Assembly (NCBI GenBank): GCA_964469215.1
Contig: CAYXYB010000011.1
Span: 30,265 to 94,264 of the forward strand
Length of the DNA stretch: 64,000 nt
Source: SKPS01 sp964469215
GTDB taxonomy: Bacteria > Bacteroidota > Bacteroidia > Bacteroidales > SKPS01
Reading direction: 5' to 3'
The translations under genes and the position numbers were made by a program. The notes below the pieces were generated by a model. That model was not told the DNA's origin, ran no database searches, and was given only the letters and a program-made list of their open reading frames with translations. Positions 55,126 through 62,888 of the stretch are shown here, one piece after another (the stretch's first letter is position 1; every line of letters starts with the position of its first letter).

Positions 55126-56121
55126 ATGATTATACATATTAAAAAGGGTGTTGATATTTCACCTTATTCTGAGCTGATAGATAGAATTTACGCTATTGTG
55201 GTTGAGACAGAATCCCGCACTATTATCATTACTCCGTCAGCGATGAATGATCTTCCGGTGGAGCTTGAAGGTATCACTGATGAGTTTTTTGTTTTCGGCA
55301 GCGATATTCAGCTTGCTTCATCAGAATATCAATTGCAAAAGACAATCAATCTTGGCGCAGAAGAGGTTGGTAGACAATTGAAAAATACTGCTGTTATTAT
55401 CGGACCTTGTTCAGTTGAATCGCGCTCTCAGATTGATGTATCAGCGAAGCTGGTAAAGGAACTTGGGCTTTCGATACTTCGTGCAGGGAGCTTTAAGCCG
55501 CGAACATCCCCATACTCATTTCAGGGGATGGGAAGTGAAGGGCTTGATCTGCTTGACAAAATGCGTCAGCGTTATGGGCTTCAAATCATTACCGAGGTGC
55601 GTGATGCTACTCATACAGATGAGGTGATTGAGTACGCTGACATCATACAGATTGGCGCCAAATCGATGTATGACCATGGGATTCTGCGCAAATGTGCAAA
55701 GACCAACAAACCTGTTCTTATAAAACGGGGATTTGGGACCACTTTGCAGGAGTTTGTACAGGCTGCGGAGTTCATTCTTTCCGGCGGAAATCCCAACGTG
55801 TTATTATGTGAGCGTGGTATACGCACCTTTGAAACCAAAACCCGCTTCACGCTTGATCTGTGTGGAGCTGCATGGCTAAAAGCCAATACTAATCTGCCGG
55901 TGGTGCTTGACCCAAGTCATGCCATAGGTTACAGCTACGGCGTGCCCGACCTGGCGATGGCCTGCATGGCAATGGGTGTCGAAGGACTTCTTATCGAAGT
56001 TCACCCCGATCCATCAACTGCCAGATCAGATGCAGCTCAACAGCTTACACATGATCAGTTCAGGGAGCTGTTCTCTAAATTGCAAACACTTGCAGCAGCG
56101 CTGCAGCGTAATATCTTCTGA
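55126..56121 (+). CDS. aroF: 3-deoxy-7-phosphoheptulonate synthase (type I beta)
   Basis: 331 residues. An N-terminal ferredoxin-like domain (about 1-65) is joined to the DAHP/KDO8P synthase barrel. AVIIGPCSVESRSQ, then LRAGSFKPRTSPYSFQGMGSEGL, QIITEVRDATHTDEV, KPVLIKRGFGTTLQEF, LLCERGIRTF and VVLDPSHAIGYSYGV are all the family's metal- and PEP-binding motifs. It condenses PEP and erythrose-4-phosphate as the first shikimate step. The next gene starts 3 bases after its stop. Confidence 0.95.
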   Translation: MIIHIKKGVDISPYSELIDRIYAIVVETESRTIIITPSAMNDLPVELEGITDEFFVFGSDIQLASSEYQLQKTINLGAEEVGRQLKNTAVIIGPCSVESRSQIDVSAKLVKELGLSILRAGSFKPRTSPYSFQGMGSEGLDLLDKMRQRYGLQIITEVRDATHTDEVIEYADIIQIGAKSMYDHGILRKCAKTNKPVLIKRGFGTTLQEFVQAAEFILSGGNPNVLLCERGIRTFETKTRFTLDLCGAAWLKANTNLPVVLDPSHAIGYSYGVPDLAMACMAMGVEGLLIEVHPDPSTARSDAAQQLTHDQFRELFSKLQTLAAALQRNIF

Positions 56122-56124
56122 CCA

Positions 56125-56820
56125 ATGAACCATCTATTCAGCAATATAAAATACTTCCTTGGAAAAGAGAGCAGGAGGGAGGATGAATTTTACTCGTCCC
56201 TTGGATTTTCCAATGATGAGCTGTTCAATCTGATGACCGGCGGTGCAACTCTGGTTCCTGAACAACTTATCCTTATTGCTGACTCTCTTGGCAGAAGCGT
56301 TGATGATCTTATAAGGCGAAACTATGCGGCTGTTCGGGATCTGGAACACATCTATAAAATGCTGGTGGTGGATGTTGACGGAGTTATGACCGACGGCGGA
56401 ATGTATTATTCTGACAGCGGATTTGAGATAAAGAAATACAACACAAAAGATGGCCTCGCAATGATGAGGCTTGAGAAAAATGGTGTAAAAACAGGGATGC
56501 TCAGCCACGGTTTCAACAGAGCGCTTATTAAAAACAGAGCTGAAATGCTTGGAGTTAGTTATCATTATACGGGTCAGGAGAAGAAAGCCGATATCATTGT
56601 CAAATGGAGCGACAAGAGTGGAATTCCGCTTAACGAGATTGCCTATCTGGGAGATGACATCAATGATCTGGATGTGATGAAACTTGTGGGTTTCACGGCT
56701 GCACCTGCAGACGCAGCGCCCGGAGTTAAAAGCAAAGTAAATATGTTACTTGGTGCCAAAGGCGGTGCCGGATGTGTGCGGGAACTGGCGGAATCTCTTT
56801 TCCCCCGCTTCTTTATGTAA
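56125..56820 (+). CDS. KdsC-like HAD phosphatase with N-terminal helical extension
   Basis: 231 residues. Residues 20-67 (EDEFYSSLGFSNDELFNLMTG ... QLILIADSLGRSVDDLIRRN) look like an XRE-type helix-turn-helix. They precede a KDO-8-phosphate-phosphatase HAD domain: DVDGVMTDG (Asp83, Asp85), MLSHGFNRALIKNRAEMLG, and the acid pair LGDDINDLDVM. Orthologous KdsC is about 170-190 residues, without the first part. It probably hydrolyses KDO-8-phosphate in LPS core synthesis, next to a DAHP synthase whose barrel is related to KDO8P synthase. Whether the head binds DNA is unknown. Confidence 0.85.
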   Translation: MNHLFSNIKYFLGKESRREDEFYSSLGFSNDELFNLMTGGATLVPEQLILIADSLGRSVDDLIRRNYAAVRDLEHIYKMLVVDVDGVMTDGGMYYSDSGFEIKKYNTKDGLAMMRLEKNGVKTGMLSHGFNRALIKNRAEMLGVSYHYTGQEKKADIIVKWSDKSGIPLNEIAYLGDDINDLDVMKLVGFTAAPADAAPGVKSKVNMLLGAKGGAGCVRELAESLFPRFFM

Positions 56821-56971
56821 ATTACGAATTACGGATTAAAAATTAATTGCAGCTAAAAAAATCATCAAAGTAAATCAAAAATCAGCAATTCCGACTCGCT
56901 GCGCTCCCCTGAATCTTCGATCTGCAATCATTTCTCCTCAATACTCAATACTCACACTCAAAACTGTACTC

Positions 56972-57000
56972 CACCTCATCCACCGGCCCCTTCTCCTCAA
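56972..57000. repeat. Partial outer copy, left inverted-repeat arm
   Basis: CACCTCATCC-type copy with GGCCCCTTCTCCTCAA in the same orientation as the inner left arm; the mirror image lies at 57745-57773. Confidence 0.6.
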
Positions 57001-57001
57001 T

Positions 57002-57074
57002 ACTCACACTCACACTCACACTCAAACTCAAACTCAAACTCAAACTCAAACTCAAACTCAAACTCAAACTCAAT
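57002..57074. repeat. Hexanucleotide tandem repeat (CTCACA/CTCAAA)n
   Basis: About 12 copies between the outer and inner left arms. Frames through it give SLSLSL or EFEFEF strings and are not genes. Confidence 0.85.
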
Positions 57075-57107
57075 ACTGTCATCCCCCGGTCTTTCCTTCG
57101 TAGCATC

Positions 57108-57150
57108 CACCTCATCCCCCGGCCCCTTCTCCTCAAGGAGAAGGGGAGTT
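57108..57150. repeat. Inner left inverted-repeat arm around the DUF559 gene
   Basis: 43 bases; its reverse complement matches 57698-57740 with two differences. Within it CCCCTTCTCCT and AGGAGAAGGGG form a hairpin. Confidence 0.85.
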
Positions 57151-57244
57151 GGGCGGTCGGTATGCCGGGTTGTTTCCGAAAAAGCCCGGGGAGGTGAATT
57201 GGATTCAATGGGTTGGAGAAAGCCCCGAGTTGATTTTGGTGCCA

Positions 57245-57649
57245 TTATCTGATGTTTAACTCTTGAATTATGGTTTGAACCACTGAATCAGTTTCTTCCA
57301 ATACCTCCTGATTGCTAAAACGTATCACTGCAATTCCGTATCTTTCCAAAACTGCGGTGCTGTTCTCATCTTTATCCACAGCTTCAGGATTGAGATGAAT
57401 TTCACCATCATCTTCAACAACCAATCGCTTTTCATGACAATAGAAATCTGCAATGTAAGATCCTAATGGATGCTGTCTTCTGAATTTGTATCCTCCAGCA
57501 TTCCGGTTCTGTAAATACCTCCAAAGTGCTTTTTCAGCTTCAGTCATACTCCTTCGCAGATTCCTGGCTCGGAAAAAATGAAGCTCAGGAGCATCCAGAT
57601 GGAGCTGAAACTGCCTTGTCTTACCCAGGTTTACCATATTCCTTAGCAT
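57245..57649 (-). CDS. DUF559 endonuclease-like protein
   Basis: 134 residues. Family phrases: RARNLRRSMTEAEKALWRYLQNRNAGGYKFRRQHPLGSYIADFYCHEKRLVVEDDGEIH. It ends YGIAVIRFSNQEVLEETDSVV. DUF559 has a Vsr/PD-(D/E)xK-like nuclease fold; the Asp of ADFYC and Glu of VVEDDG are the candidate metal ligands. Its substrate is unknown. The gene is complete, lies between inverted repeats, and borders the rearranged RHS region, which suggests a small mobile or repeat-associated unit. Confidence 0.88.
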   Translation of the reverse strand: MLRNMVNLGKTRQFQLHLDAPELHFFRARNLRRSMTEAEKALWRYLQNRNAGGYKFRRQHPLGSYIADFYCHEKRLVVEDDGEIHLNPEAVDKDENSTAVLERYGIAVIRFSNQEVLEETDSVVQTIIQELNIR

Positions 57650-57697
57650 TTGTTATACAATAAATTATAACATATAAACCGTTCCACCATAGATTCT

Positions 57698-57740
57698 TAC
57701 TCCCCTTCTCCTTGAGGAGAAGAGGCCGGGGGATGAGGTG
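57698..57740. repeat. Inner right inverted-repeat arm
   Basis: 41 of 43 bases match the reverse complement of 57108-57150. GGAGAAGGGG is GGAGAAGAGG here. Confidence 0.85.
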
Positions 57741-57744
57741 CATG

Positions 57745-57773
57745 TTGAGGAGAAGGGGCTGGGGGATGAGGTG
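57745..57773. repeat. Partial outer copy, right inverted-repeat arm
   Basis: TTGAGGAGAAGGGGCTGGGG and GATGAGGTG, mirror of 56972-57000 (with mismatches). The remaining 57774-57961 contains only short repeats: AACACCGAACAAGGAACATC near 57823 and a 50-bp copy of sequence at 60750. Confidence 0.6.
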
Positions 57774-57900
57774 CATTGCCTCGGCCGAAGGACGGGAGGA
57801 GAGATTCAGAGAGGGGTTTTTGAACACCGAACAAGGAACATCGAACACCGAAGTATTTGAGAATGATGAACATTCCCGGAGGGCTGCGGGTTTCCGCAGG

Positions 57901-57951
57901 TGGTAGTGGGTTGTATGTGAGCTACTTGGGTCATTTTCTGTATTCGTACTT
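57901..57951. repeat. Repeat X', similar to 60750-60801
   Basis: TTGTATGTGAGCTACTTGGG and TCATTTTCTGTATTCGT match the copy upstream of RHS core 1 at roughly 80%. Confidence 0.55.
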
Positions 57952-57961
57952 CAAAAATACT

Positions 57962-58718
57962 TCATAATTCGTTAATCGATGTTCCTTGTTCGATGTTTTT
58001 AAGGTTCTCTTCACCCCAGCAAAGTTCGCGGTTGTCGTGCCGGATCATGTTGCCGTTTTCATCCCATTGAAAATCGTGTGATGCCATGTGACACGTGATG
58101 GATTCTATGGCATGCGGCCGGCCGGAATTGTAATTGTAATTTGCTTCGTAATCAACAGGTACATCAATACCGGCCTGAAGCGTCAGTGCTTCCAGAGTCT
58201 TGTTTGTGATGTTGCCGGAAGGTGAGTAGCTCATCGATAATGTGTAATCGTACTGATTCTTAAAAGAGCCGTTGGCTGATACAAGTCTGTACATATCATC
58301 ATAATCAAATGAGTAGCTATATACTCCGCCCAGGCCGTTCACAATACCTGCAGTGTTTGAAATTCTGGTGATGTTGTTCTCGTTGTCGTAGCTATAGCTC
58401 AGGTTCATCAGCATGTTTTGTCCGCTCCGGGTCTGCAAACCTGCCAGACGGCGGCGGTATGGCTCGTAATCGTATTGGGTTTTGGTGCCGTTGCCGTAAG
58501 CGATATATGACGTGGAACCGAATTTGTCGTAAAAAATGGTGTCTATGATTCGATATGGAGTGCTGTTTTTTTCTCCTTGCATGGCAAACAGCTGCCCTCC
58601 CGTATCGTAGTCATAGCTCACCATCTCCCCGTCGGGGTAAGTCATCTGCTTAATGCGGCTCCAGCTATCGTATTCCCATTCCATGGCAAAGGTGTATGTT
58701 TCGTTGCCGCCGGGTAGC
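57962..58718 (-). pseudogene. Truncated RHS/YD-repeat segment
   Basis: About 250 codons of RHS repeats with no start and no core domain. It begins abruptly after a TAG at about 58721 with LPGGNETYTFAMEWEYDSW. YD-type repeats follow (YPDGEMVSYDYDTGGQL; YGNGTKTQYDYEPYRRRLAG; YDNENNITRISNTAG; FQWDENGNMIRHDN). It ends at NLKNIEQGTSINEL, where the DNA TCGATGTTCCTTGTTCGATG is a copy of the AACAAGGAACA repeat found at 57823 and at the right edge. The piece is thus cut at both ends, the 3' cut lying in a repeat. It is the body part of an RHS protein left without its head or tip. Confidence 0.8.
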
Positions 58719-58732
58719 TACATATAAACAGA

Positions 58733-59386
58733 TTAAAACCATAATAATGCAGAATCACTTAAAACTTCCATTGACCTGAATCGACCTTCTAAGGCTCCAT
58801 TGACTGCATCTTTTAAGTCCTTTGAAAACGGTGTATTGAAGATGTAAAACCCACATTTGTAATTATGGAAATGTGAGTAATATCGATATTTTAAATGCAA
58901 CCCTGTGTTATCTAAGATATTACGGGGATACAAGAGGGCAATGCAATCAGTTCGCTCGTAGAAATGAAATAAATCAGATACCTCCGTTGGCTTGCATTGT
59001 AAAATCCCGGATATATTCATAATACAATCTTTTGTCAGGGACTTATGAATTATTGAATCAAAAAAAATTGTATCACGGTATGAATCATCAAATATTGTGA
59101 CACTAAGGTGATCACAGCGTTCACTGTGCATAATGCGAATCTTTGTACTATCCTGCATGATAGAGGAAAGAAATTTTGAAAGCTCATGTATTTGATCTCC
59201 ATGATTCTTATAATGCAAAATTGCATCTTCTTTTGATTTCACTTGTTGATGTATTTTATTGTAGCACTTATGACAACCCGTTAATGCTACTGCAGTAAAG
59301 AATGTAACCATTAGTGCTAATTTCAATGAAAAAACACTGTCTATGTTCCTTGTTATGTTTTCGAATATATTTCTCACAGAAATCAA
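58733..59386 (-). CDS. Lipoprotein, candidate immunity protein for RHS tip 1
   Basis: 217 residues. The TTG start at 59386 overlaps the stop of the RHS gene (TTGA), the tight coupling usual for toxin-immunity pairs. A hydrophobic segment ending in lipobox ALTGC (C38) predicts anchoring in a membrane facing the periplasm. The rest is AT-rich, without recognised domain (VKSKEDAILHYKNHGDQIHEL; FHFYERTDCIALLYPRNIL). A start at GTG 59377 or ATG 59311 is also possible. The immunity role is inferred only from position and size. Confidence 0.6.
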   Translation of the reverse strand: MISVRNIFENITRNIDSVFSLKLALMVTFFTAVALTGCHKCYNKIHQQVKSKEDAILHYKNHGDQIHELSKFLSSIMQDSTKIRIMHSERCDHLSVTIFDDSYRDTIFFDSIIHKSLTKDCIMNISGILQCKPTEVSDLFHFYERTDCIALLYPRNILDNTGLHLKYRYYSHFHNYKCGFYIFNTPFSKDLKDAVNGALEGRFRSMEVLSDSALLWF

Positions 59387-60849
59387 TGTTGCTGTTTTAC
59401 GTTAAATCGTGAATTTAATACTGATGGCAAATAGATATCTTGAGCATTTCGATCAAAGTATCTGAACCCATCAATTATCATTCTCGAATCTGTAGGATTA
59501 TCGCCATAAGAAGTTTTACACCAATGATTAAGTTCCTGTTGAGAAGGCTTTTTCGAATCATTTGAGTTTTTCCATTTTTTTTGTTCTGCTATTCCTGCCA
59601 TCCTAAGCATTAAACTTTCTGAAAGAAACTTTTTACTAGCTTTAGCAATAACACCGAAGTGGAAATTATTTAAGTCTTCTGCTCTGTATTTTCGACCTTC
59701 AAAACTAAAGGTAGTATTACCAGCATTAAAGGCAATCCCAATTATATGCTCAGACATTTTCTTGTTCTCATCAACAATTCTCTCCTGATATCTGTACTTA
59801 TAATCCCATATACCATCTTCTCTGATCGCATTGTAGAAATTAAAAATGCCCATTAAATATGCATTTGATGAATTCGTCCTTAGTAGCTTTTTAAACCAGC
59901 CATTTGCATTGATTTCACCCCCAATTTCTCCTATTTTGTCATATCCTCCTTTATTGTTTCTCATATAAACAAGGTTATCCACAAGATTGCCTTCGCCATT
60001 TCGTTGAGCATTAATAACATAACCTCGTCTGTTGACAAAGATGGTATCCCCGTTTATGTCAATATACTTTATGGGGTTGTTTGCACAATAGTTGTATGGT
60101 GTTAATGAAGGATGTTTACCTAAAAATGCATCCACACTCAGCCATATACTCAAATCACTGTTATAATACCGCGCCCCAAAGTAATTGTATCCTGTTTCGG
60201 CGTCTTTCTCTTTGCCTGTGAATTGGTACGGGGTGCTCCACCAGGAGATTTTCTGTGAGACGGAAGTTTCGCCAAATGGAAGGTATTGTAAGTGCTGGTA
60301 CCCTTCACCATCGGCATCGGTGATAAATGAACTGCTGCCTAAATGGTCAGGATGATAGAAGAAACGGTTTTCTTCGGGCTGGTTTTCGTTTAGCAGATCT
60401 TTAATACTGGCCAGATATGGATCGATATCGATATATGCGGTGACCTCCGGCTCGGGGTAGCAGTTGGCGAACTTCTGCAACAGATGGCCAAGATGCTGCG
60501 CTATTTCGGTGTGGTTTTCGTAAAGCGCCTCTACCCCTTCTCCCACCGGGTCAACCGGAGCAAGCTCCAACCTGCCGCCGAAAAAACCCCTTCCAACCTC
60601 GGCATTCTGCCGAGGTTTTGCCCTCCCCTGAGAGGGGAGGGCTTTAAAACCCTTGTAGTACAGCATATTCCGAACAGTGCATGGCTTGCACCCAAATGAT
60701 TCCCTTTCACATGAACACGCAACTGTTCTAACTGCTGGTAGGATTAAGCTGGTGGCATTGTGTTGTATGTGGGGTGTTCGGGTCATGTTCTGTATTTGTT
60801 CAACAAAATAAATTGAAATTTTTACATTAAGTGTAGTCGGTTGGCTCAA
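59383..60849 (-). CDS. RHS core protein with polymorphic toxin tip (type 44-like), orphan cassette 1
   Basis: 488 codons as the longest frame; the true start is unclear. Residues 1-110 are mostly from non-RHS DNA, including two palindromes at 60595-60641 read as AKPRQNAEVGRG. From about 160 the RHS core begins: FFYHPDHLGSSSFITDADG, QFTGKEKDAETGYNYFGARYY and the junction KYIDINGD (268). The tip (268-488) has FHFGVIAKASKKFLSESLMLRMAG and SYGDNPTDSRMIIDGFRYF, resembling the bacterial toxin type 44 domain. It is AT-rich compared with the core. It is followed by a coupled lipoprotein gene. Low certainty on the toxin family; the start and expression are uncertain. Confidence 0.75.
   Translation of the reverse strand: MSQPTTLNVKISIYFVEQIQNMTRTPHIQHNATSLILPAVRTVACSCERESFGCKPCTVRNMLYYKGFKALPSQGRAKPRQNAEVGRGFFGGRLELAPVDPVGEGVEALYENHTEIAQHLGHLLQKFANCYPEPEVTAYIDIDPYLASIKDLLNENQPEENRFFYHPDHLGSSSFITDADGEGYQHLQYLPFGETSVSQKISWWSTPYQFTGKEKDAETGYNYFGARYYNSDLSIWLSVDAFLGKHPSLTPYNYCANNPIKYIDINGDTIFVNRRGYVINAQRNGEGNLVDNLVYMRNNKGGYDKIGEIGGEINANGWFKKLLRTNSSNAYLMGIFNFYNAIREDGIWDYKYRYQERIVDENKKMSEHIIGIAFNAGNTTFSFEGRKYRAEDLNNFHFGVIAKASKKFLSESLMLRMAGIAEQKKWKNSNDSKKPSQQELNHWCKTSYGDNPTDSRMIIDGFRYFDRNAQDIYLPSVLNSRFNVKQQH
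60595..60641. repeat. Two palindromes inside RHS cassette 1
   Basis: AACCTCGGCA/TGCCGAGGTT (60595-60604, 60608-60617) and CCCTCCCC/GGGGAGGG around 60621-60641, in tandem. They are intergenic-style repeats that lie in frame with the RHS core. Confidence 0.75.
60750..60801. repeat. Repeat X, similar to 57901-57951
   Basis: See 57901-57951. Confidence 0.55.
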
Positions 60850-60857
60850 ATCTGAAA

Positions 60858-61394
60858 TTATGCATTAGTCCTCCTTATTTTATTGTAGCTGAGTATCAGT
60901 GGAGTCCTTGACTCCTTTTCGATTTCCGGATTCATTCGAAGGATTGGTTGAATATCGGTGTAGTCGCTTATATAGATTATCTGACCTTTGTTAAGCTCTA
61001 TTTCAAGATAACCAGTAGGTCCAATTATAGGACAATAATTTGTACATCTAATGATATCATTTACATTGAAGTGAACGACCCTGATGTTTTTGTATTCATA
61101 CTGAACCATACCTGTTTGCTGATCAAGCTTAATTACAGTATGTTTATCAAGAAGATAACTAAGGATATGTAAATATAACCCATAAATTCCGTAATAAAAG
61201 CATATAAAAGTAATGAGGGACATTCCGAAAAAAAATAAAAAATCGTACTGTGATGTTTTTGCCAATATATTCTTTATTAGCCAGATATATAGACCTGTAA
61301 AGAATACGCTAAGAATTACACTACGAATCCAATTAAAATAGAATCTGGAAGTCCGGACTTCGAGAAGAGTGTAGTCATTATTATTAAAGTCCAT
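60858..61394 (-). CDS. Two-helix membrane protein, candidate immunity protein for RHS tip 2
   Basis: 178 residues, ATG 61394, overlapping the preceding RHS gene by 11 bp. Two transmembrane helices in the first 80 residues (WIRSVILSVFFTGLYIWLI; FLFFFGMSLITFICFYYGIYGLYL) precede a domain with IKLDQQTGMVQYEYKNIRV that is PH-like in strand pattern. Bacterial PH-like membrane proteins sometimes serve as immunity proteins; assignment is positional only. AT-rich. Confidence 0.65.
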   Translation of the reverse strand: MDFNNNDYTLLEVRTSRFYFNWIRSVILSVFFTGLYIWLIKNILAKTSQYDFLFFFGMSLITFICFYYGIYGLYLHILSYLLDKHTVIKLDQQTGMVQYEYKNIRVVHFNVNDIIRCTNYCPIIGPTGYLEIELNKGQIIYISDYTDIQPILRMNPEIEKESRTPLILSYNKIRRTNA

Positions 61395-62580
61395 AAAACC
61401 ACCCCCAGTTTTTTATATTTTCAAATCTTCTGTCTGCTTCAACCTTTGTATTTATTATGTAGTTGCCTGCAGCTCTATATGATTCTGCCGTGCTGGCACC
61501 CATTGCCCCAATCGGTCCGGTAGCGCCAATAACGATTAAAGCTGAATTGTATGCATTTTCACTTGTAATACCATGATCGTTGATATCATTTGCAATCATT
61601 AGTGCTTGTTCAGTGACAAGTAGTACATTTGCACCCTGAAATAGTGTTTTAGTTGGTTGCTTTGTTCCAGATGCTCCTATTGCTGTGATGACATTCAAAT
61701 GAGTAACGTCCGTAGGGCTGATCATTGGATCTTTGAGATCTCGAATTCCTTGGAAAGAGCCGTATTTAAAAACATCATTATATGCGTGCAGTCTTTTACT
61801 ATCCTTCAAAAAATCGCCTAATTTTCTCGCCCAACGATCTAACACAAAGTCTCTTTCTTTATTCCTATACTCAGCAAATCCGTAACCTTTATGCAAAGTA
61901 GCCCTATCTGGGATTTTATAAACTTTATAATCTTCTGATGGATTTGCATCAAACTCCCAACGTGCAACCCAAACACCTTTGGATCTTCTGGACACAACTG
62001 CTCCAGGAATTTGATGAGCGGCTCGTTTAGCATTTATTTTAGCATCTGACCAAAAAACATTTTTAAAAAAACCAGCTCCTTTAATCCATCTCCCATCCGG
62101 ATCCACAAGCATCACCGGATTCCCCGCACAGTACATATACGCACTCATGCTCGGGTACTTATCTGATAGCGGATCCACACTCAACCAAATGGAAACATCA
62201 CTGTTATAATACCGCGCCCCAAAGTAGTTGTACCCCGTTTCATCGTCTTTCTCTTTGCCGGTGAATTGGTAGGGGGTGCTCCACCATGAGATTTTCTGTG
62301 AGACGGAAGTTTCGCCAAATGGAAGGTATTGTAAGTGCTGGTAACCTTCGCCATCGGCATCGGTGATGAAACTGGATGAGCCCAGGTGATCGGGGTCGTA
62401 GAAGTATTGCTCGTGTGCGTAAACCTTTTGTTCGAGGTTGTCGTAGATAAAGCTTTGAAAAACTTGATAATAATCAAAATAGACTAGCAATTCCTTTGGG
62501 TATCCGGTTGCGAAGTAATACAAAATATCATTAAAACAATCCGTAATCTGACATCCCATGTTGTTTTCTTTTTCTAGCAT
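61384..62580 (-). CDS. RHS core protein with unique C-terminal tip, orphan cassette 2
   Basis: 398 codons. About 60 unrelated residues (MGCQITDCFNDILYYFATG...) lead into the RHS core from 60: YDPDHLGSSSFITDADGEG, QFTGKEKDDETGYNYFGARYYNSD and the junction LVDPDGR (163). The tip, 165-398, starts WIKGAGFFKNVFWSD. It contains YGFAEYRNKERDFVLDRWARKLGDFLK and a hydrophobic stretch ALIVIGATGPIGAMGAS, and ends WGWFYGL. I do not recognise the tip. The core is almost identical to the other two copies, whereas the tip is different and AT-rich. A membrane protein follows. Confidence 0.75.
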   Translation of the reverse strand: MLEKENNMGCQITDCFNDILYYFATGYPKELLVYFDYYQVFQSFIYDNLEQKVYAHEQYFYDPDHLGSSSFITDADGEGYQHLQYLPFGETSVSQKISWWSTPYQFTGKEKDDETGYNYFGARYYNSDVSIWLSVDPLSDKYPSMSAYMYCAGNPVMLVDPDGRWIKGAGFFKNVFWSDAKINAKRAAHQIPGAVVSRRSKGVWVARWEFDANPSEDYKVYKIPDRATLHKGYGFAEYRNKERDFVLDRWARKLGDFLKDSKRLHAYNDVFKYGSFQGIRDLKDPMISPTDVTHLNVITAIGASGTKQPTKTLFQGANVLLVTEQALMIANDINDHGITSENAYNSALIVIGATGPIGAMGASTAESYRAAGNYIINTKVEADRRFENIKNWGWFYGL

Positions 62581-62598
62581 GGATACTAATGCTTTTTC

Positions 62599-62874
62599 TT
62601 AAATAAAAAACCATGACACCAAAAAACCAATCATTGCTATATAATTTATTAAAAGACAAAAAAAGAATTGATTGAATAAACACTTCTCACTTTCTACTAT
62701 CTGATCTGATTTGCGATATACTTTTATAACTCTAAAAAGATCAAATGGATTATTAATACAAGCGGTATATTGATCATCGAGCCTTTTCATGATTGGATCA
62801 AGTTCTTTCTTAGTGAAGATCCAAAAGCCTCCTGAAATTGTTGCTATAATTACCGATATAATTAAAAGTATCAT
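62599..62874 (-). CDS. Small two-helix membrane protein, candidate immunity protein for RHS tip 3
   Basis: 91 residues from ATG 62874, 14 bases after the RHS stop. Two transmembrane helices (MILLIISVIIATISGGFWIF; FFFCLLINYIAMIGFLVSWFF) flank a soluble loop (TKKELDPIMKRLDDQYTAC). A longer in-frame start at 62913 would overlap the RHS gene. Function inferred from position alone; it could be a pore-blocking or membrane-localised immunity protein. Confidence 0.55.
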   Translation of the reverse strand: MILLIISVIIATISGGFWIFTKKELDPIMKRLDDQYTACINNPFDLFRVIKVYRKSDQIVESEKCLFNQFFFCLLINYIAMIGFLVSWFFI

Positions 62875-62888
62875 AATAGAATAAGTAT

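Noticed and set aside
57002..57074. Possible CRISPR array
   Set aside because: Six-base units without spacers; no cas genes in the window.
56945..57245. Frames with SLSLSL or EFEFEF repeats
   Set aside because: They are translations of the hexanucleotide repeat, not proteins.
60675..60730. Cys-rich string CSCERESFGCKPC as a metal-binding head of RHS cassette 1
   Set aside because: It lies in the non-RHS leader of uncertain translation and matches no known domain.
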